Shown: positions 11,901 through 23,031 of the stretch, piece by piece
How positions within the stretch are numbered: the stretch's first letter is position 1
Layout of the letters: the number at the start of each line of letters is the position of its first letter
Assembly (NCBI GenBank): GCA_963920765.1
Contig: OY987250.1
Coordinates: forward strand, 16,856,409 to 16,920,408
Direction: 5' to 3'
From: Ulota crispa
Taxonomy: Eukaryota > Streptophyta > Bryopsida > Orthotrichales > Orthotrichaceae
DNA: 64,000 bases
The notes under the pieces: model-generated
The model's input: only the letters and a program-made list of their open reading frames with translations
Database searches by the model: none
Told to the model about the DNA's origin: nothing
Translations under genes and position numbers: made by a program

Positions 11901-14247
11901 TTGTGTTAGAGGGTTCGCTGGGTCCGATCCACGAGGAGGGCCCTCATATGGCCAATTGCATGGCGTGCCAATGTGCTTGTAAGACCTCCAAAGACTTGGC
12001 AGACAAAATTCTGGGTGGCGACTCACGCACCAACATTCCTGATTCGAAAGTAAAGCAACATTCGGGAGACAAGGTGAGCATGTTACGTGCATTCCTCTTA
12101 AAAATGAAGGACCGGCATTATCCTAAATTTTTGAAAGATAATTGTCTATTGCTTTCAATCATGTAAAAGAGGCAATCAAAACTAAGCACTTACAAAGCAA
12201 CAGAACCAATTCCTTGCAGAGAGCATCACCACCCTTTCTAGCCACCCTGCCTTACTACCTTGAGTTTGACTAGGCTGGAATATGCATTTACTAGGTCCCT
12301 TTAATATGTGCCCCACTCATGACTACTTCATTTAACCCACATCATAATTTAATCTACTTGGCCAAGTTACGCATCTTTGTGTCCATTTTTGGTAAGAATG
12401 TAGGGAGATGTAGTCAAACGACATGACCCGAGATATTTTGGTAAAGCAATCTTGTCCTTGAATCCTCCCAAGCCAAGGCTCGTATTTGAATGGGACGCTG
12501 GCTTTTTGTCATGTTGCCATATCATGAGTGTGGCCTTATGAGGTGGAGAGGCATGTTAATAGTTGATGATGAGTTGCTTGGAGAAGAGAGGTGGTGATGT
12601 TCTAACGCTCACAAAAATCAGTAAAAAATGACTAGTAGGAAACCCATCTCCAAATTGATATTCAAGAAAACCTAGGGTATATATGCTTGGTAGAATTAAA
12701 AAGAGAAACTGTTTTGAATGGCACTATAATTGGCAAGGTGTAACATGGCTAGGTTTTTTTTATTAACGATGGTTTCACATTTACCAATACTCCTTACCTT
12801 GACACATCCTTTTGTCCTTCAAAAAGAAAACATATATTTTTGTCCATATAGTTATATTCTCATATCAATTTAAATCGAGAAGTTTTTCCACAAACGCAAA
12901 TATTTTCTTGTTAATCCAAAGTATAATAAAATAAATTCTCATTTTTTTTTTGGTATATTTATATAAAATAGGTAACGGTTGCATAGTGTTAACGTTATTT
13001 TATTTTATTTTGCAGTTATAAACTTTATATATTTCTATTTATATATTTCTATTTATATATTTCTATATGTTCTTAATAAAAAAACCCTCAAAATTGCACA
13101 TGCCTTACTATGCAGGCACCGAAGGAAATGGACCCAAATGTGAGCCTGTATTTAGGATCATACCCTCCAAAAAGTCCACCTCGGCATAAGAGTCCACCCA
13201 AGCACCATCGGGAACACTCCCCTCAAAGATCTCCAAAGACAGCTTGCCAGGCCTTGTATGAAACTAGGAAGGAGAAGGAAAACTTTTCTCAGCCAAGTTC
13301 TGTAGCATTTTCACCCACCAAAAAAAATGGTCGCAGCAGAAGCCCGGAAGAGTCAAAGGCGATTCTCAGCTTTGGGAAAACCTTGGAGGTAAAATTCTTT
13401 ACATCCAACGTCAAATATGGACTGCATTTGTGAACATTTTTTGATTGCTCTACAATTAGGGTAGAGTGCAAATGATTAGTGATTCAGATTCCAGCAGCAC
13501 AACACCGTGCGGTGATAGCAGATTTGACGTAATATTGTTTTCTGCTCAAGCAGTGCCATTGGTATCACTTAATTGGCCAACGCTCATGTTATGTCAACTT
13601 GTGTAAATTTATATTAAGCATCAATTAATCCGCTATTAACTGGCAGTAATGTCAAGTCCAGTTTTTGAGGTGGCTATGTCACACCTTCATTGGTTTGTCA
13701 AAAGAGGGTTAACCCTTTAAAGACCAGGCGATTAGAAAGTGGTCGGTTCCCAGTGTATTTATCATACAAAGGGTTGAAACTTAGTCTCTCTTTTTGTTCA
13801 TTTTGTCTTTCTTTTCATTTGAGCCTTAAGAACAACTAAGAAGCTGATAAATTCTTGTTCAAGAGTTAATAGGACAGCGCTGCATTATGTCTGAAAGCCT
13901 TCTTCAGTCTCTAGCTTTTGAAGTTATCTTATCCAAATCCAAGCTTGAACAAACATGAATATTTAGCACGGTACTCTACCCTCATCTCTATTTCTAATTT
14001 GTGCAGCACATTGTTGGTCAGCTGGAAGTACTTACGCGAACGGTTTCCTTATTCGAAGAGCGCCTTTCTCATACAGAAAACAAGGTCAGTCATAACTCCA
14101 TTCTCCCATGTAAGTCACAAAAAAACGAAGAAAAGAATCTGCACTTGGCGTAATGTTCTGTTGTTTATTATGATTTGCTTGTAATTTATGCAGATGCTAA
14201 ATATCGAGAACCACAAGAAACAAATACCAAGAACATTAGAAGCTTGA
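5985..14247 (+). CDS. POC1: POC1 centriolar WD40 protein, complete, 13 exons, 503 aa
   Basis: POC1 is a conserved centriole/basal-body protein needed for centriole stability and cilium formation. Exons: 5985-6179, 8113-8204, 9069-9177, 9297-9385, 9576-9665, 10106-10178, 10764-10889, 11009-11128, 11247-11295, 11910-12073, 13116-13388, 14007-14084, 14194-14247. All phases agree and the sum is 504 codons including TGA. Residues 1 to about 315 form a WD40 propeller, with motifs such as [34 protein letters not shown] and [12 protein letters not shown]. Residues 370-460 are a Ser/Pro/His-rich linker ([12 protein letters not shown]). Exon 12 encodes the diagnostic POC1 C-terminal coiled-coil, [20 protein letters not shown]. 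The start has a good context (ACCATGGGC). The exon 2 donor lies in a GTGTGTGTG run and could shift by 2 bases; the phase of exon 3 favours 8204. Human POC1A/B are 407/478 aa. Confidence 0.93.
6206..6244 (+). repeat. 12-bp tandem repeat TTTTTGCTCATG, three units
   Basis: Three exact units of the 12-mer occur in POC1 intron 1, 26 bases after the exon 1 donor. Confidence 0.9.
6358..6738. mobile_element. TTAA-flanked MITE (CCCTTAAAGGACGGATGG family) in POC1 intron 1
   Basis: It is bounded by TTAA at 6358-6361 and 6735-6738. The left end is TTAACCCTTAAAGGACGG and the right end is CGACGTTTAGGGGTTAA. A subterminal hairpin (GGAGGAC...GTCTTCC) precedes the right end. The interior (GGTGCCCTCATGAAAATTGC, TGGACCATGTGTTTATGG) is shared with copies at 15395-15750 (inverted) and 39945-40269. 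Confidence 0.88.
8303..8612. mobile_element. Long-TIR palindromic MITE with 9-bp target duplication, in POC1 intron 2
   Basis: The 310-bp element starts GGGAAAATTTTATGGATACC and ends in its near-complement GGTATCCATGAAATTTTCCC. It is flanked by perfect TATAAAGAA duplications (8294-8302 and 8613-8621). The arms pair for most of their length, and the centre carries its own inverted repeat around TGTGCGCACGCATAAC. Sister copies are at 18797-19110 and 43849-44244. A 9-bp duplication and long TIRs are typical of Mutator-like elements. No coding capacity. Confidence 0.92.
10384..10630. mobile_element. MITE with GATATTCATTAATTTGGGA TIRs, in POC1 intron 6
   Basis: The left end GATATTCATTAATTTGGGA is mirrored by TCCCAAATTAATGAATATC at the right end. 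The interior (CACTAAGATTTTTTCCCTC, TTCAAAAGTCCCAAAATG) is shared with copies at 54043-54291 (inverted) and 55257-55510. Confidence 0.8.
13027..13066 (+). repeat. Short AT-rich tandem repeat (TATTTCTATTTATA, about 3 units)
   Basis: A 14-mer is repeated almost exactly three times in POC1 intron 10, close to the exon 11 acceptor. Confidence 0.8.
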
Positions 14248-15394
14248 TTGTCGCATCTGATGCCAAAATTGTGATTGAAATGTAGCTGTGTAACAGAAAC
14301 AAGCTGACATGCTCGCAGCCCGTTAATTTATCTCATTGTTTCATTTAAACAAACGAAACAGAAGAATAGGTGATATTCCGTCCTTGGTTGATTGCAATTG
14401 CAGGTCTTTCCAACTCCTCACTAATGGTAGTCCAATCAACTGCTGCTCCGCAACGCAATTTTTGAGAAGCCCCCCAACCACAATTCTTAATTCTTCCACT
14501 GATTTTGCAACATCAGTCAGTTTGAATAACGGTAAGAACCTTATAAGTTGCAGTTCTTAGGGGTTTTCAAACCTCAGGGAAACAGAGTTTTTTTAGACAT
14601 TTTTGCAGGAGGAAACTGCGGTCTTTTAAAGAGAAATTATTCTATTTTGCGCACCAATCGAGGTGCAGAAAAGTGCAAACGTGGGCTCTTGCATGAGAAA
14701 ACTAAGGAAAATTAAGTTTTTCCTCTTTCCAAAAGGTCCTTAAGATTTACCTGCTAAAATGTACCGAGCTTTTGAAAGCCCCTAATAGTATGAGACGTGA
14801 GACGGTTGTCTAGTGGGACTACAAAGCTCTATCAAGAGTTTGAGGTTTGATATTACAAAGGCCTCAAAATGGAAAGAATGGACGAAATTCTCGCAGTTGA
14901 AGTTGCGCGCTCTGACACCCACGTCAAAATCGCAAAGCTTGCATTCCGCAACTAGAGGCAATTCTCAACAAAACATCAAACTTTATGTGAGGAGAAATGT
15001 TTCTTACAAGAGTTTGGGGCTTAGATTTGCGCAAGTGTAAAAAGGAAAGGAGGAAGAGGATTTAGGGCCACTTCATATCAAGAGGCCATTGGTTTCCACC
15101 AATCAGATTGCAAGAAATCAAAAGTTTGGCCTCATGACCCTTCACATTAGAGGTCAAAACCCAAACTTCAAATTGCTTACATGACAGCATTTTATCATTA
15201 AAAACGACAACAGTCTCACAAAGTAAAGTTTGGGTCCAACAAAAATAGAGACCCAAACTATGGTCAAGAGGTTGTCAGTTTTAACATTTATTGCATATTC
15301 TCAGCAAATTTTCTTAACCTCACAACAAAGTTTGGCCACTCAATTTGATGGCCACTTGACTTGGTCAACCATAGTGTGAAGCCGTCCTTACTAG
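14248..15394. other. Intergenic, 3' of POC1
   Basis: This lies between the convergent POC1 and FDH genes. It contains a dispersed repeat phrase (GTGCAAACGTGGGCTCTTGC, about 14670) that also occurs near 29335 and 29930 in diverged form. It also contains a small hairpin, GTTTGGGTCCAACAAAAATA with its complement, at about 15225-15256. No supported coding region. Confidence 0.4.
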
Positions 15395-15750
15395 TTAACC
15401 CCTAAACATCGGCACAGATGAAAAACGTCTATTGCCTTTGAAAAAAAACTTTGTATCCCAGAAAAAGATAGATTTTGATCTGATTTTTTTCAGAAGTGAA
15501 CATAAAAGCGTAGTGCATCATGGAAGGCAAAAATTTACCTCTTGAGATACATTCATTTTATTTTGTAACCCAAATTGGATACATGGTGTTAGCTCCCGAG
15601 CTGCCCTTCTTGCAATTTTCAGAAGGGCACCATGCACTGTTGACTTTTTCCAACTTTTTGAAGTAACACTACTGATACCCATGTGCAAAACATTGTAGAA
15701 TGCTACAAGCAAGGCAAGCGACTGTCATCCATCCGTCCTTTAAGGGTTAA
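15395..15750. mobile_element. TTAA-flanked MITE, inverted copy of the 6358-6738 family
   Basis: TTAA at 15395-15398 and 15747-15750. The left end is TTAACCCCTAAACATCGG and the right end is ATCCGTCCTTTAAGGGTTAA. The interior is the reverse complement of the POC1 intron 1 element, including GCAATTTTCAGAAGGGCACC. Confidence 0.88.
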
Positions 15751-16046
15751 AGTTGCACACTCTGACACCCCAACGATAACCAATTTCAGAATCCCAAGGG
15801 TGTGAGTTTATCCATTGAAAAGGGGAGCGTAACCTTTCTGTCACTCTCTTAGTTTTGTAAGCTTGAATTGGAGGCTTGAACAACTCTCAGCATCCATGTC
15901 ACATTTACCTACTTATGAATTACCCAAAGTTCATAATCAAATATCCAAAAGTTTTTTTGGTTCCCAAAACATGAGGTGATACTTGCAAAATGTTTAGGAT
16001 CAATAGATGGTAGGCACATTGAAAACCCACAATAGGCCATAAGCAG

Positions 16047-16280
16047 GTAACCCCTTAACATCTCATGGGGATATAAGATACATTGTTATATAATTGGCAT
16101 TTGCTACCAACAAGAAATTTTAATTTGGGCCCTCAAACAATTCACTAAAACTGCATAGATCTATATTCCAACTTCTTTGTTGATCTTAAATGTAGTAAAG
16201 GTGTGGATGCATTCCAAACACAAGAAAAACACCTTGTATTATACTAGCCGCAAAGGCACTTTTAGATATTTAGGGGTTAA
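16047..16280. mobile_element. TTAA-type MITE (GGCATTTGCTACCAACAAG family), 3' of FDH
   Basis: The left end GTAACCCCTTAACATC has a mutated first T; the right end is ATATTTAGGGGTTAA. The interior (ATTGGCATTTGCTACCAACA, GTAGTAAAGGTGTGGATGCA) is shared with 16766-16986 (inverted), 53046-54407 and 56933-57170. Confidence 0.8.
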
Positions 16281-16604
16281 ATATGACATAATATACTTGA
16301 AAGTCCTTCAAAATGAAATATTCCAACTACACTCAAAACAAACAAGAGCAAACAAACTCAATCAACAAGCAATACCAGAAACAGTTTCAAGCTTGACAAC
16401 AAAAACTTTTATTTTATTTCTCAATAGATTGAATGACAAAACACATGTATTTTGTCATGATATGTACAAGCCTGTTTCAAGCTCCAATTTGTACACCAAT
16501 TACCTGCAAAGTGAGTGATACCCCCAATGGATGCCTCTCTTTTCATCGGAGCCACAGTCTTTCTCTTTTACAAAGCTCGCAGAAATGAACTTGCATAGCA
16601 GAGC

Positions 16605-19600
16605 TCAGAGATACTGGCTTGCCAGTTTGCCTTCCCGGACGATGTAATTCTGCTCTGGAAAAGCCTCATTCTTGAACCACCGGTCTAGCATGTCCTTGGT
16701 CCCTGCCGCAAACCGTTTCTGCACACCATGGCCCCCAAGTCCATACTGTTAGAACTAACATAGATTTTACCCTTAAAGACCCTTTGCGGCTAATATAATA
16801 TGAGGTTTTCTTGTATTTGGAATAGATACACCCTTAGTACATTTGAGATCAACAAAGAAGTTGGAATATAGATCAATGCTGTTTTAGTGAGCTATTTCAG
16901 ATTCCAAATCAACACTCCTTTATCGGTAGTAAATGCCAATTATATAACAACACATCTACTGTGCCCATGGGATGTTTTAGGGTTAAGTGAAGTACTTACA
17001 TTCTACATTTTTTTTCTTTTCTCTTGCAATTTATTTGATAACTTAGCAAATGAAAGGTTTAACACTTTCTCTAAGCAAGCTTCCTCTTCGAATACCCTTG
17101 TCTCCAATGATGTGGAATGGGGGAAGCACAAAACTATCTGATGAAACGGATTTCAACCAATTAATTGAAAGTACTAATTGGTTGGAGGACATGTCCACTT
17201 TCTGTTAAGATAAGGGAATAAGGGAGAGCACAACCAAGCCTCGCAACTTTTTACAAACAAAAGCGCTTGCATTATCCAATAAGAAGAGCTTATCACATGA
17301 ATTTTCAAAATTCTTTGTCACGCCAGTGGTTTCTATTAGGAGAGGTTTTCCATTGGAAGTGGAACCCCCTAATATTCAAGGACAACGCTCACAAAGGATC
17401 AAGTACACAAACATTAGTAAAAATAGTAAAGAGAGCAAGCTTTTATCATTGTAAGGGTCAACTTCCACAACGAACCAAGAATCAAAAACCAAAAAACCAA
17501 AAAATAAAATAAGAAATTTCTGCATTATGGGTTTTCCAATTTTGGGGCCCAACATGGAAACTTGCTCTAAGTATCATATTAGATAAAGAGTGAAAGCATG
17601 AGCATACTGACTTGGAAGTGGAAGAAAAGCAAGAAGCATGAGCAATAGCATTAGAGGCCCCTTGGCATGTAAGGAAGGGCAATGACTTAGGCAACAAACG
17701 GTTTAAGGGTTTAAATTGTATGTATGTGATAATGTCACAAAGAGTGGAGATGTGATAATACAAAGGTCACTATGATTGTATCTATAATATCATAGAGGGT
17801 GGAGATGTGCCATTAAAGAAGTCTAAATGTGATATTACAAAAGTAATTGTGATCTTAGTAGAATGCCTAACACTTGGCACTTGCTACGCTATGCATTCAC
17901 CATTGAAAATTTATTAGGATTTTCATATGTTAAACAGAATGTAAAATAAAAAAATTGAGCAAGTCTTCAAATTGTACCTATTTCATAATATGACGGCTAA
18001 AGATATGATAGATATCAAAGATTGAAGATGTGATATTAGAAAGATCATTGTCATTTTAGTAGAATGATGGAAAGAGAGAGGGACGCCAGCGAACCTGGGC
18101 GTCGAGCGTGGTGCCGGAGATGTGAGGTGTCATGGCGTTGTGGGGCATGTACCGCCACAAGTGATCCTTCCCCGCCGGCTGCTCGTTCCACACATCCCCC
18201 CCGTACCCACCCAGATGCCCACTCTCGCACGCCTCCTTCACAGCCTCCTTATCAGCAATGGCCCCACGAGCATTATTCACCAAATACGCCCCCTTCTTCA
18301 TCTTGGCAATGCGCTCCTTGTTGAACAACCCCCGCGTCTGGTCCGTCAGAGGCGTGTTCACCACCACCACGTCGCACTTGCCCAGCAGTGTATCCAAATC
18401 GAGCTCCCGCGTGCACCCCAGCTCCTTCTCCCTCTCCGCAGACAACGCGTGCCTGTCAATCAGGGTCCGGGAAATTATTTGAGATTTTTAGGTTGTTTTC
18501 CTCAAATTCCCATGTTGAACCGGTTTATCAAGGAACTACTTCAGTTATTTTCTCTATTTTGTACTATAAATTAAAAAAATTAAGAGCTTTAACCGATTTC
18601 TTAGCCAATGCTTGTAAATTGCAATTGATTTTTTCTCATTTCAATCAGCTAGCTTCAAACTAGCGACCACTTCTCCCTAGACGAGGGTTCGGGATATATT
18701 TGAGATTTTTAAGTTGATTTCCTTGAATTCCCATGTTGAACCGGCTTATCAAGGAACTACTTCAATTATTTTCTCTATTTTGTACTATAAATAAAAGGGA
18801 AAATTACATGGATACCCCTGAAGTTTGCAATATTTTCATAGATACCCCTACTTTTTCAAAAATTTCACAGATACCCTTGCACCAAAATTTTCAGGCATTT
18901 GTTTTGTTGTGCATGTCACTTTCTTCTCCCTTTGTGCGCACACTACTTCTTTCTTGTTATGCATGCACACAAAGGAAGAAGGGGGAAGGGGCATGCACAA
19001 CAAAAAAAACACCTAAATTTTTTGATCCAAGGATATTTGTGATATTTGTGAAAAAGCAGGGGTATCTATGAAAATGTTGCTAACTTCAGGGATATCCATG
19101 AATTTTTCCCTAAATAAAAAAAAAGAAAAAGATATTTAACTGGTTTTTAACCCCTAAATGGCCCAAAAGCCCTTTGCGGCCGTATGTATGGTCATATGTA
19201 CAAACATATTTATTTGAGCTACTCTGAGGACTTTCCAAAAAAATATATGCACCCACCATTATACAACTCTTCAATACATATGGTTGTAACACTTAATTTC
19301 CAATTGATTCAAACTTCTGAATATTGGTTGCAGCTGTATTTGGTACCATATCTCTAGAACCCAAGGGCCCTTCAAGAATTAACCAATGCTTGTAAATTGC
19401 AATCAGTTTTTTTTTCATTTCAACCGGCTAGCTTTGAACTAGCGGTCGGTTCTTCCCGGACCTTACCTGTCATAATACACCATCTCCTTGAGCCCGAACC
19501 CTTTCAGACGCTTCATGAGCTCCTGCCCAATGCGCCCCCCGCCCACGGTGCCCACCGTGCGATCAATCAAGTCGTACGCGTGATGCACCACCGCTGCCAC

Positions 19601-22600
19601 GTTCCAGCCACCCTCGTTCACTTGCTTCCATGCTGGAGCGAAGTTGCGGATGAGCACCAGCAAGCGCAGCACCTCGTCCTCCGCCACCGACGTCACATTG
19701 CTCCCTGCATGGAATTCAAAGTTCTTTCAAGCACTTGCAGGAATTGCGAGCTTTGACAATCCCTATTGTGAAACCCTAGCGCGGTAGCCATGCTTGTAAG
19801 CCTAAGAGCAGCCTCAATGGGACATTGACTGGACCCTTTATCCCTAAATTGGAGGAGACAAGAAAAAAAAAGGACCTTATGGAAACAGTAATCACCACCG
19901 CATCTAGTTAGAGTGCACATAAAAGGAGAGCCTTGAAGCTCTATTTTGCAACTAGTGACAGTGCACTCTAAGTGAAGCAAAGATGCTCTCCATGTTAGAA
20001 GATAGCATGTGTCAATTCTTCAAATTTTAAAGAGTGATCCCCACCTCATGTCATAACTTGTGTGAGAGAGTTACACTTCTCTAATTCCAATCAATGGGCC
20101 CACAAATGTTAGAGATTGAGTCACGTGCTGTCAGCCACTTCCAATGTCAACTCTTGTGCAGTGCATTTTTTTTGGGCAACACCAATAGCTGAGGCCAAGT
20201 CATAAGCAGTTCCTCCAAATTTTAAGAGATCTGATTGGGCCTAAATTGTTGGTGTTGCCTAAAAAAAATGCACTGTTCTTGTGTCAACTCGTGTCAACTC
20301 TTGTGTCAAGCTAGTGTGTGCTACTAGGCTACATTGGGTCTTGTCATGAATAGCAAGACACACTATTTACAAGAGTGCACCAGAGGAACCGATAAACTCT
20401 CTTACAACGTTCAGGTACAGCCTCACCATTGAGGCTGCTCTAACCCTAGCAAACCCTAGTGCTGTGGCCATGCTTGTAACCCTAACCCTAGCACAGGTGT
20501 TTTTTTTACCTGTTACCTCCGAGACGGTGAGGCCTCGATCAGCTGCGGCATGAAGATCAATGTGGTCCGATCCCACGCCGGCTGTCACCAAAAGCTCGAG
20601 ATTCTTTGCTTTTGCCAAGCGCTCCTTGGTCAAGTAGGCCGGGTGGAAGGGCGTGGTGATGATGATGTTTGCGTCTTCCAGCTCCTTCTCTAGCTCTGCA
20701 TATTGCAATGGTCATTGCCACATTAAGAATATCAACAAGGGAACACTGTCAATTTGGTCATTTTCTAGAGATTCAGACACGTCAATTTGGACGTTTTTTT
20801 TTGTCAATTCAAACAGGTTTAGTCAATTTGGACAATGTTTCCTTGTAGTTAACCCTTACAGGATGTTGCCTACCAAAAGTGTTGGCAGCATTCATACAAA
20901 GACCATTTAGTACTTCAAGAAATCCCTCCTTCACAAATGTCAAAAATTCCCCAAAAAAACCTAATTGATTGGTAATATGCTTGTGACTTGGCTTAAAATA
21001 GACAACTCCAATAAGATTCATGTGCTACCCAAATACCCCATCCGTATGCAACACAACAGAACATACACAATCCAGCAACATCATTTAGGACCCTCAATGG
21101 GAAACTATCCAAAAATGACAAAAATATATCCAAATCAACATAACTAAATCTGCAAAAATGATAATCTTTTTGTCATTTTGGACAAATTTAGTCAAATTGG
21201 ACATGTCAGTTAGGACACAATTTCTTGTGGTGGGGGCTGATGGAGCTCAGTGGCTGCTGCTGCAATACATGAACCAAGTGAAACTTTGAAGGGCCGCCAT
21301 AACCGAGGAGAGCTGGGTGTTAGGGTTAGGGTTTGGGGTTACCGCTGTTGGGGCCATCCTTGTCGGAGGTGACGACGTACTTGTGGCCCTTGGATTCCAG
21401 CCACTCTCGAATGCCGAGCGCGTTCTCGGCGCATCCCACGAACGCCGGGTTCTTCGCGTACTCGTGCGCGGCGAAGAACACGCCCAGGATCTTCTTCGGT
21501 CCGTCTGTGCTGCCGGTGCTGCTGTAGCGAGAGAATGAGCTCGTTGGTGATGTGAAGCTGTCTCGATTGTGAAGCCGTTGTTGCACGCTTCCGGTGCTGT
21601 TTGCTGTTGCTGCAAACCCATGCTGTTTCGATAAGGCCCTGGCTGCTCCTGCACACCAGAAAACCAAAAGCAGCTTAGTACGATTCACAGCAAAATCTCG
21701 TCAATTTCCTTGTAGGGATTTGCATATGAATTCCCTGTGTACTAACAGAGAAATGTGACAGAGGGAAAATCACAGAAGAAATAATCAGAAATGTTTAAAC
21801 GCTCCGAGGGAAAATGTGAAAGAATTCCTGAAACTGGCAGAGGGAAATTAAAAAAAGTTGGGAAAGTGTGAAAGAATTCCTGAAACTGGCAGAGGGAAAT
21901 TAAAAAAAGTTTGCTTTGAGTACAAGAATCTCCAGAAACGCAATCGCCGACAGTGCAAAGCGGTAGAAACGTCCAACAATTGGGACACTAGTACTAGTGC
22001 TACTGCAGATGGCAGGTGTCCTTTCCAAGGACGAACTTACACCATTCAACGGAAATCAACCCAACTCTCAGCAATAGCTTTAGTACGAGAATCTCCAGAA
22101 AGGCAATCGCCGACAGTGCAAAGCGGTAGAAACGACCAAACAATTGGGACACAAGTAAGTTACTAGTACAAATTGGAGGTGCCCTTTCCAAGGACGAACT
22201 TACATCATTCAAATATTCTACCAGTGAATAGAAGATTGACTTTACTGTTCTAACATGCTCGATGATCACGAGGCAACAAACATGCAAATTCTTAGACGAT
22301 TCGTGGTTCTAGACGCATCGCCCACGAAAGCGAAAACACCAAACAATTGGAACTCTAGTACCAGATTGCAGGCGTCCTTTCCAAGGCGGACGAACTCACA
22401 TCATTCAAATATTCCACCAATAAACCGAAATTCGAGTTTATAGGTATTACGTGCTCGATGATCACGAGATGACGAGGCAACAAACATACAAATTCTTTGA
22501 CGATCCGTAGTTCTAGACGCATCGCCCACAAAAGCGAAAACGATCCAACGACTAAGACAAGGCAGCAGCAGCACTAATTTAAGCTATTAAATTGTCGGTT

Positions 22601-23031
22601 GTGTCCTTAGTTTCCAACAACTGTAACAATTAAACTACGAGCAAAAAAAAATGCAAATGGATTCACACGCACCCACCCGAACAGCGACGATCACGAGGCA
22701 ACAATGTACACAACAAATGCTGCCGACGCAAGTCCACAAAGCGAACGATCGACAATGAGCATCTCTAAATCATCACACTGGAGGCGTCCTTTCCAAGGAG
22801 GCTAATATTTGATCAAACTGGTGAAACACAACCGACTGGAACGTAAATCCTCGGTTCGATGATCACGAGGCTCAAAGCTGCTTCGCAACAAGCGCGCATG
22901 CACAGAGAGATATACAAAGTTGATCAACTTGGGTATGGAAGAATCGTAATATTTCAAATTTAGGTACACTGCGAGTGTTGATCAACCCACGTACCGTTGA
23001 GCAGCAAGGCTCCGGACTTCCTCGACGCCAT
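16605..23031 (-). CDS. FDH: NAD-dependent formate dehydrogenase, mitochondrial, complete, 6 exons, 412 aa
   Basis: It oxidises formate to CO2 with NAD+, in plant mitochondria. Exons in transcription order: 22995-23031, 21343-21648, 20510-20695, 19467-19704, 18095-18452, 16605-16718; all phases agree and the sum is 413 codons with TGA. Residues 1 to about 67 are a Ser/Arg-rich, acid-poor presequence starting [12 protein letters not shown], fitting mitochondrial import. The mature part starts [17 protein letters not shown]. It contains [10 protein letters not shown], the nucleotide-binding GTVGGGRIG (228-236), Asp255 after the second strand (NAD preference), NNARGA with catalytic Arg318, and MTPHISGTT with catalytic His366. 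The C-terminus [10 protein letters not shown] matches the plant family. The short first exon (12 codons) supplies the only suitable ATG. Four of the five introns carry transposons or tandem duplications. Confidence 0.95.
16766..16986. mobile_element. TTAA-type MITE in FDH intron 5, inverted relative to 16047-16280
   Basis: The left end TTTTACCCTTAAAGACC and right end TTTTAGGGTTAAG are degenerate. The interior is the reverse complement of the 16047 copy (TTTGAGATCAACAAAGAAGT, GTAAATGCCAATTATATAAC). Confidence 0.75.
18797..19110. mobile_element. Long-TIR palindromic MITE in FDH intron 4
   Basis: Same family as 8303-8612. It starts GGGAAAATTACATGGATACC and ends GATATCCATGAATTTTTCCC. It is flanked by perfect 9-bp TAAATAAAA duplications (18788-18796 and 19111-19119). 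The paralogous unit at 18467-18683 lacks it. Confidence 0.92.
19146..19382. mobile_element. TTAA-flanked MITE in FDH intron 4
   Basis: The left end is TTAACCCCTAAATGGCCC and the right end is GGGCCCTTCAAGAATTAA. The related empty site in unit 1 reads TTTCTTAGCCAATGC where this copy reads TTTTTAA...TTAACCAATGC. Confidence 0.82.
19803..20443. mobile_element. MITE with GAGCAGCCTCAATGG TIRs in FDH intron 3 (hAT-like)
   Basis: The left end TAAGAGCAGCCTCAATGG is mirrored by the right end CCATTGAGGCTGCTCTAA. Both sides are flanked by a longer direct repeat (CCCTAG..GC.GT.GCCATGCTTGTAA at about 19773-19800 and 20454-20480). The interior holds GTGCACTC inverted pairs and a smaller MITE (20159-20275). 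The GAGC-type terminus resembles plant hAT MITEs, but the superfamily is inferred. Confidence 0.7.
20159..20275. mobile_element. 117-bp MITE nested in the 19803-20443 element
   Basis: The termini CAGTGCATTTTTTTTGGGCA and its near-complement AGGCAACACCAACAATTTAG/TGCCTAAAAAAAATGCACTG form a TIR of about 27 bp. CTTGTG lies just outside on both sides as a possible target duplication. Confidence 0.7.
21813..22860. repeat. Repeat cluster in FDH intron 1
   Basis: Two adjacent copies of a roughly 45-bp unit (GTGAAAGAATTCCTGAAACT, GGCAGAGGGAAATTAAAAAA) lie at 21814-21910. After them, longer units recur four to five times, carrying CAATCGCCGACAGTGCAAAG, a GTCCTTTCCAAGGACGAAC core (about 22018, 22182, 22374, 22786) and CGATGATCACGAGGCAACAA (about 22259, 22457, 22688). 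This is non-coding and probably a decayed minisatellite or complex tandem array. Confidence 0.75.

Larger units (their letters stand above)
18467..19461. repeat. Tandem duplication (about 210-bp unit) in FDH intron 4, second unit interrupted by two transposons
   Basis: Unit 1 (about 18467-18683) runs from ATTTGAGATTTTTAGG through TCAAGGAACTACTTCAG, CTATTTTGTACTATAAAT and GCCAATGCTTGTAAATTGC to CTAGCTTCAAACTAGCGACC. Unit 2 (about 18690-19461) repeats the same order but contains a long-TIR MITE (18797-19110) and a TTAA element (19146-19382). Unit 1 therefore preserves the uninterrupted form. Confidence 0.88.

Noticed and set aside
13705-13760. GGGTTAACCCTTTAAAGACC as a TTAA element start
   Set aside because: It has the right terminal pattern, but I found no matching opposite end on either side within reach, so no element is called.
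18064-18663. Overlapping plus-strand ORFs rich in Pro, His and Arg
   Set aside because: They are antisense to FDH exon 5, which is fully supported on the minus strand.
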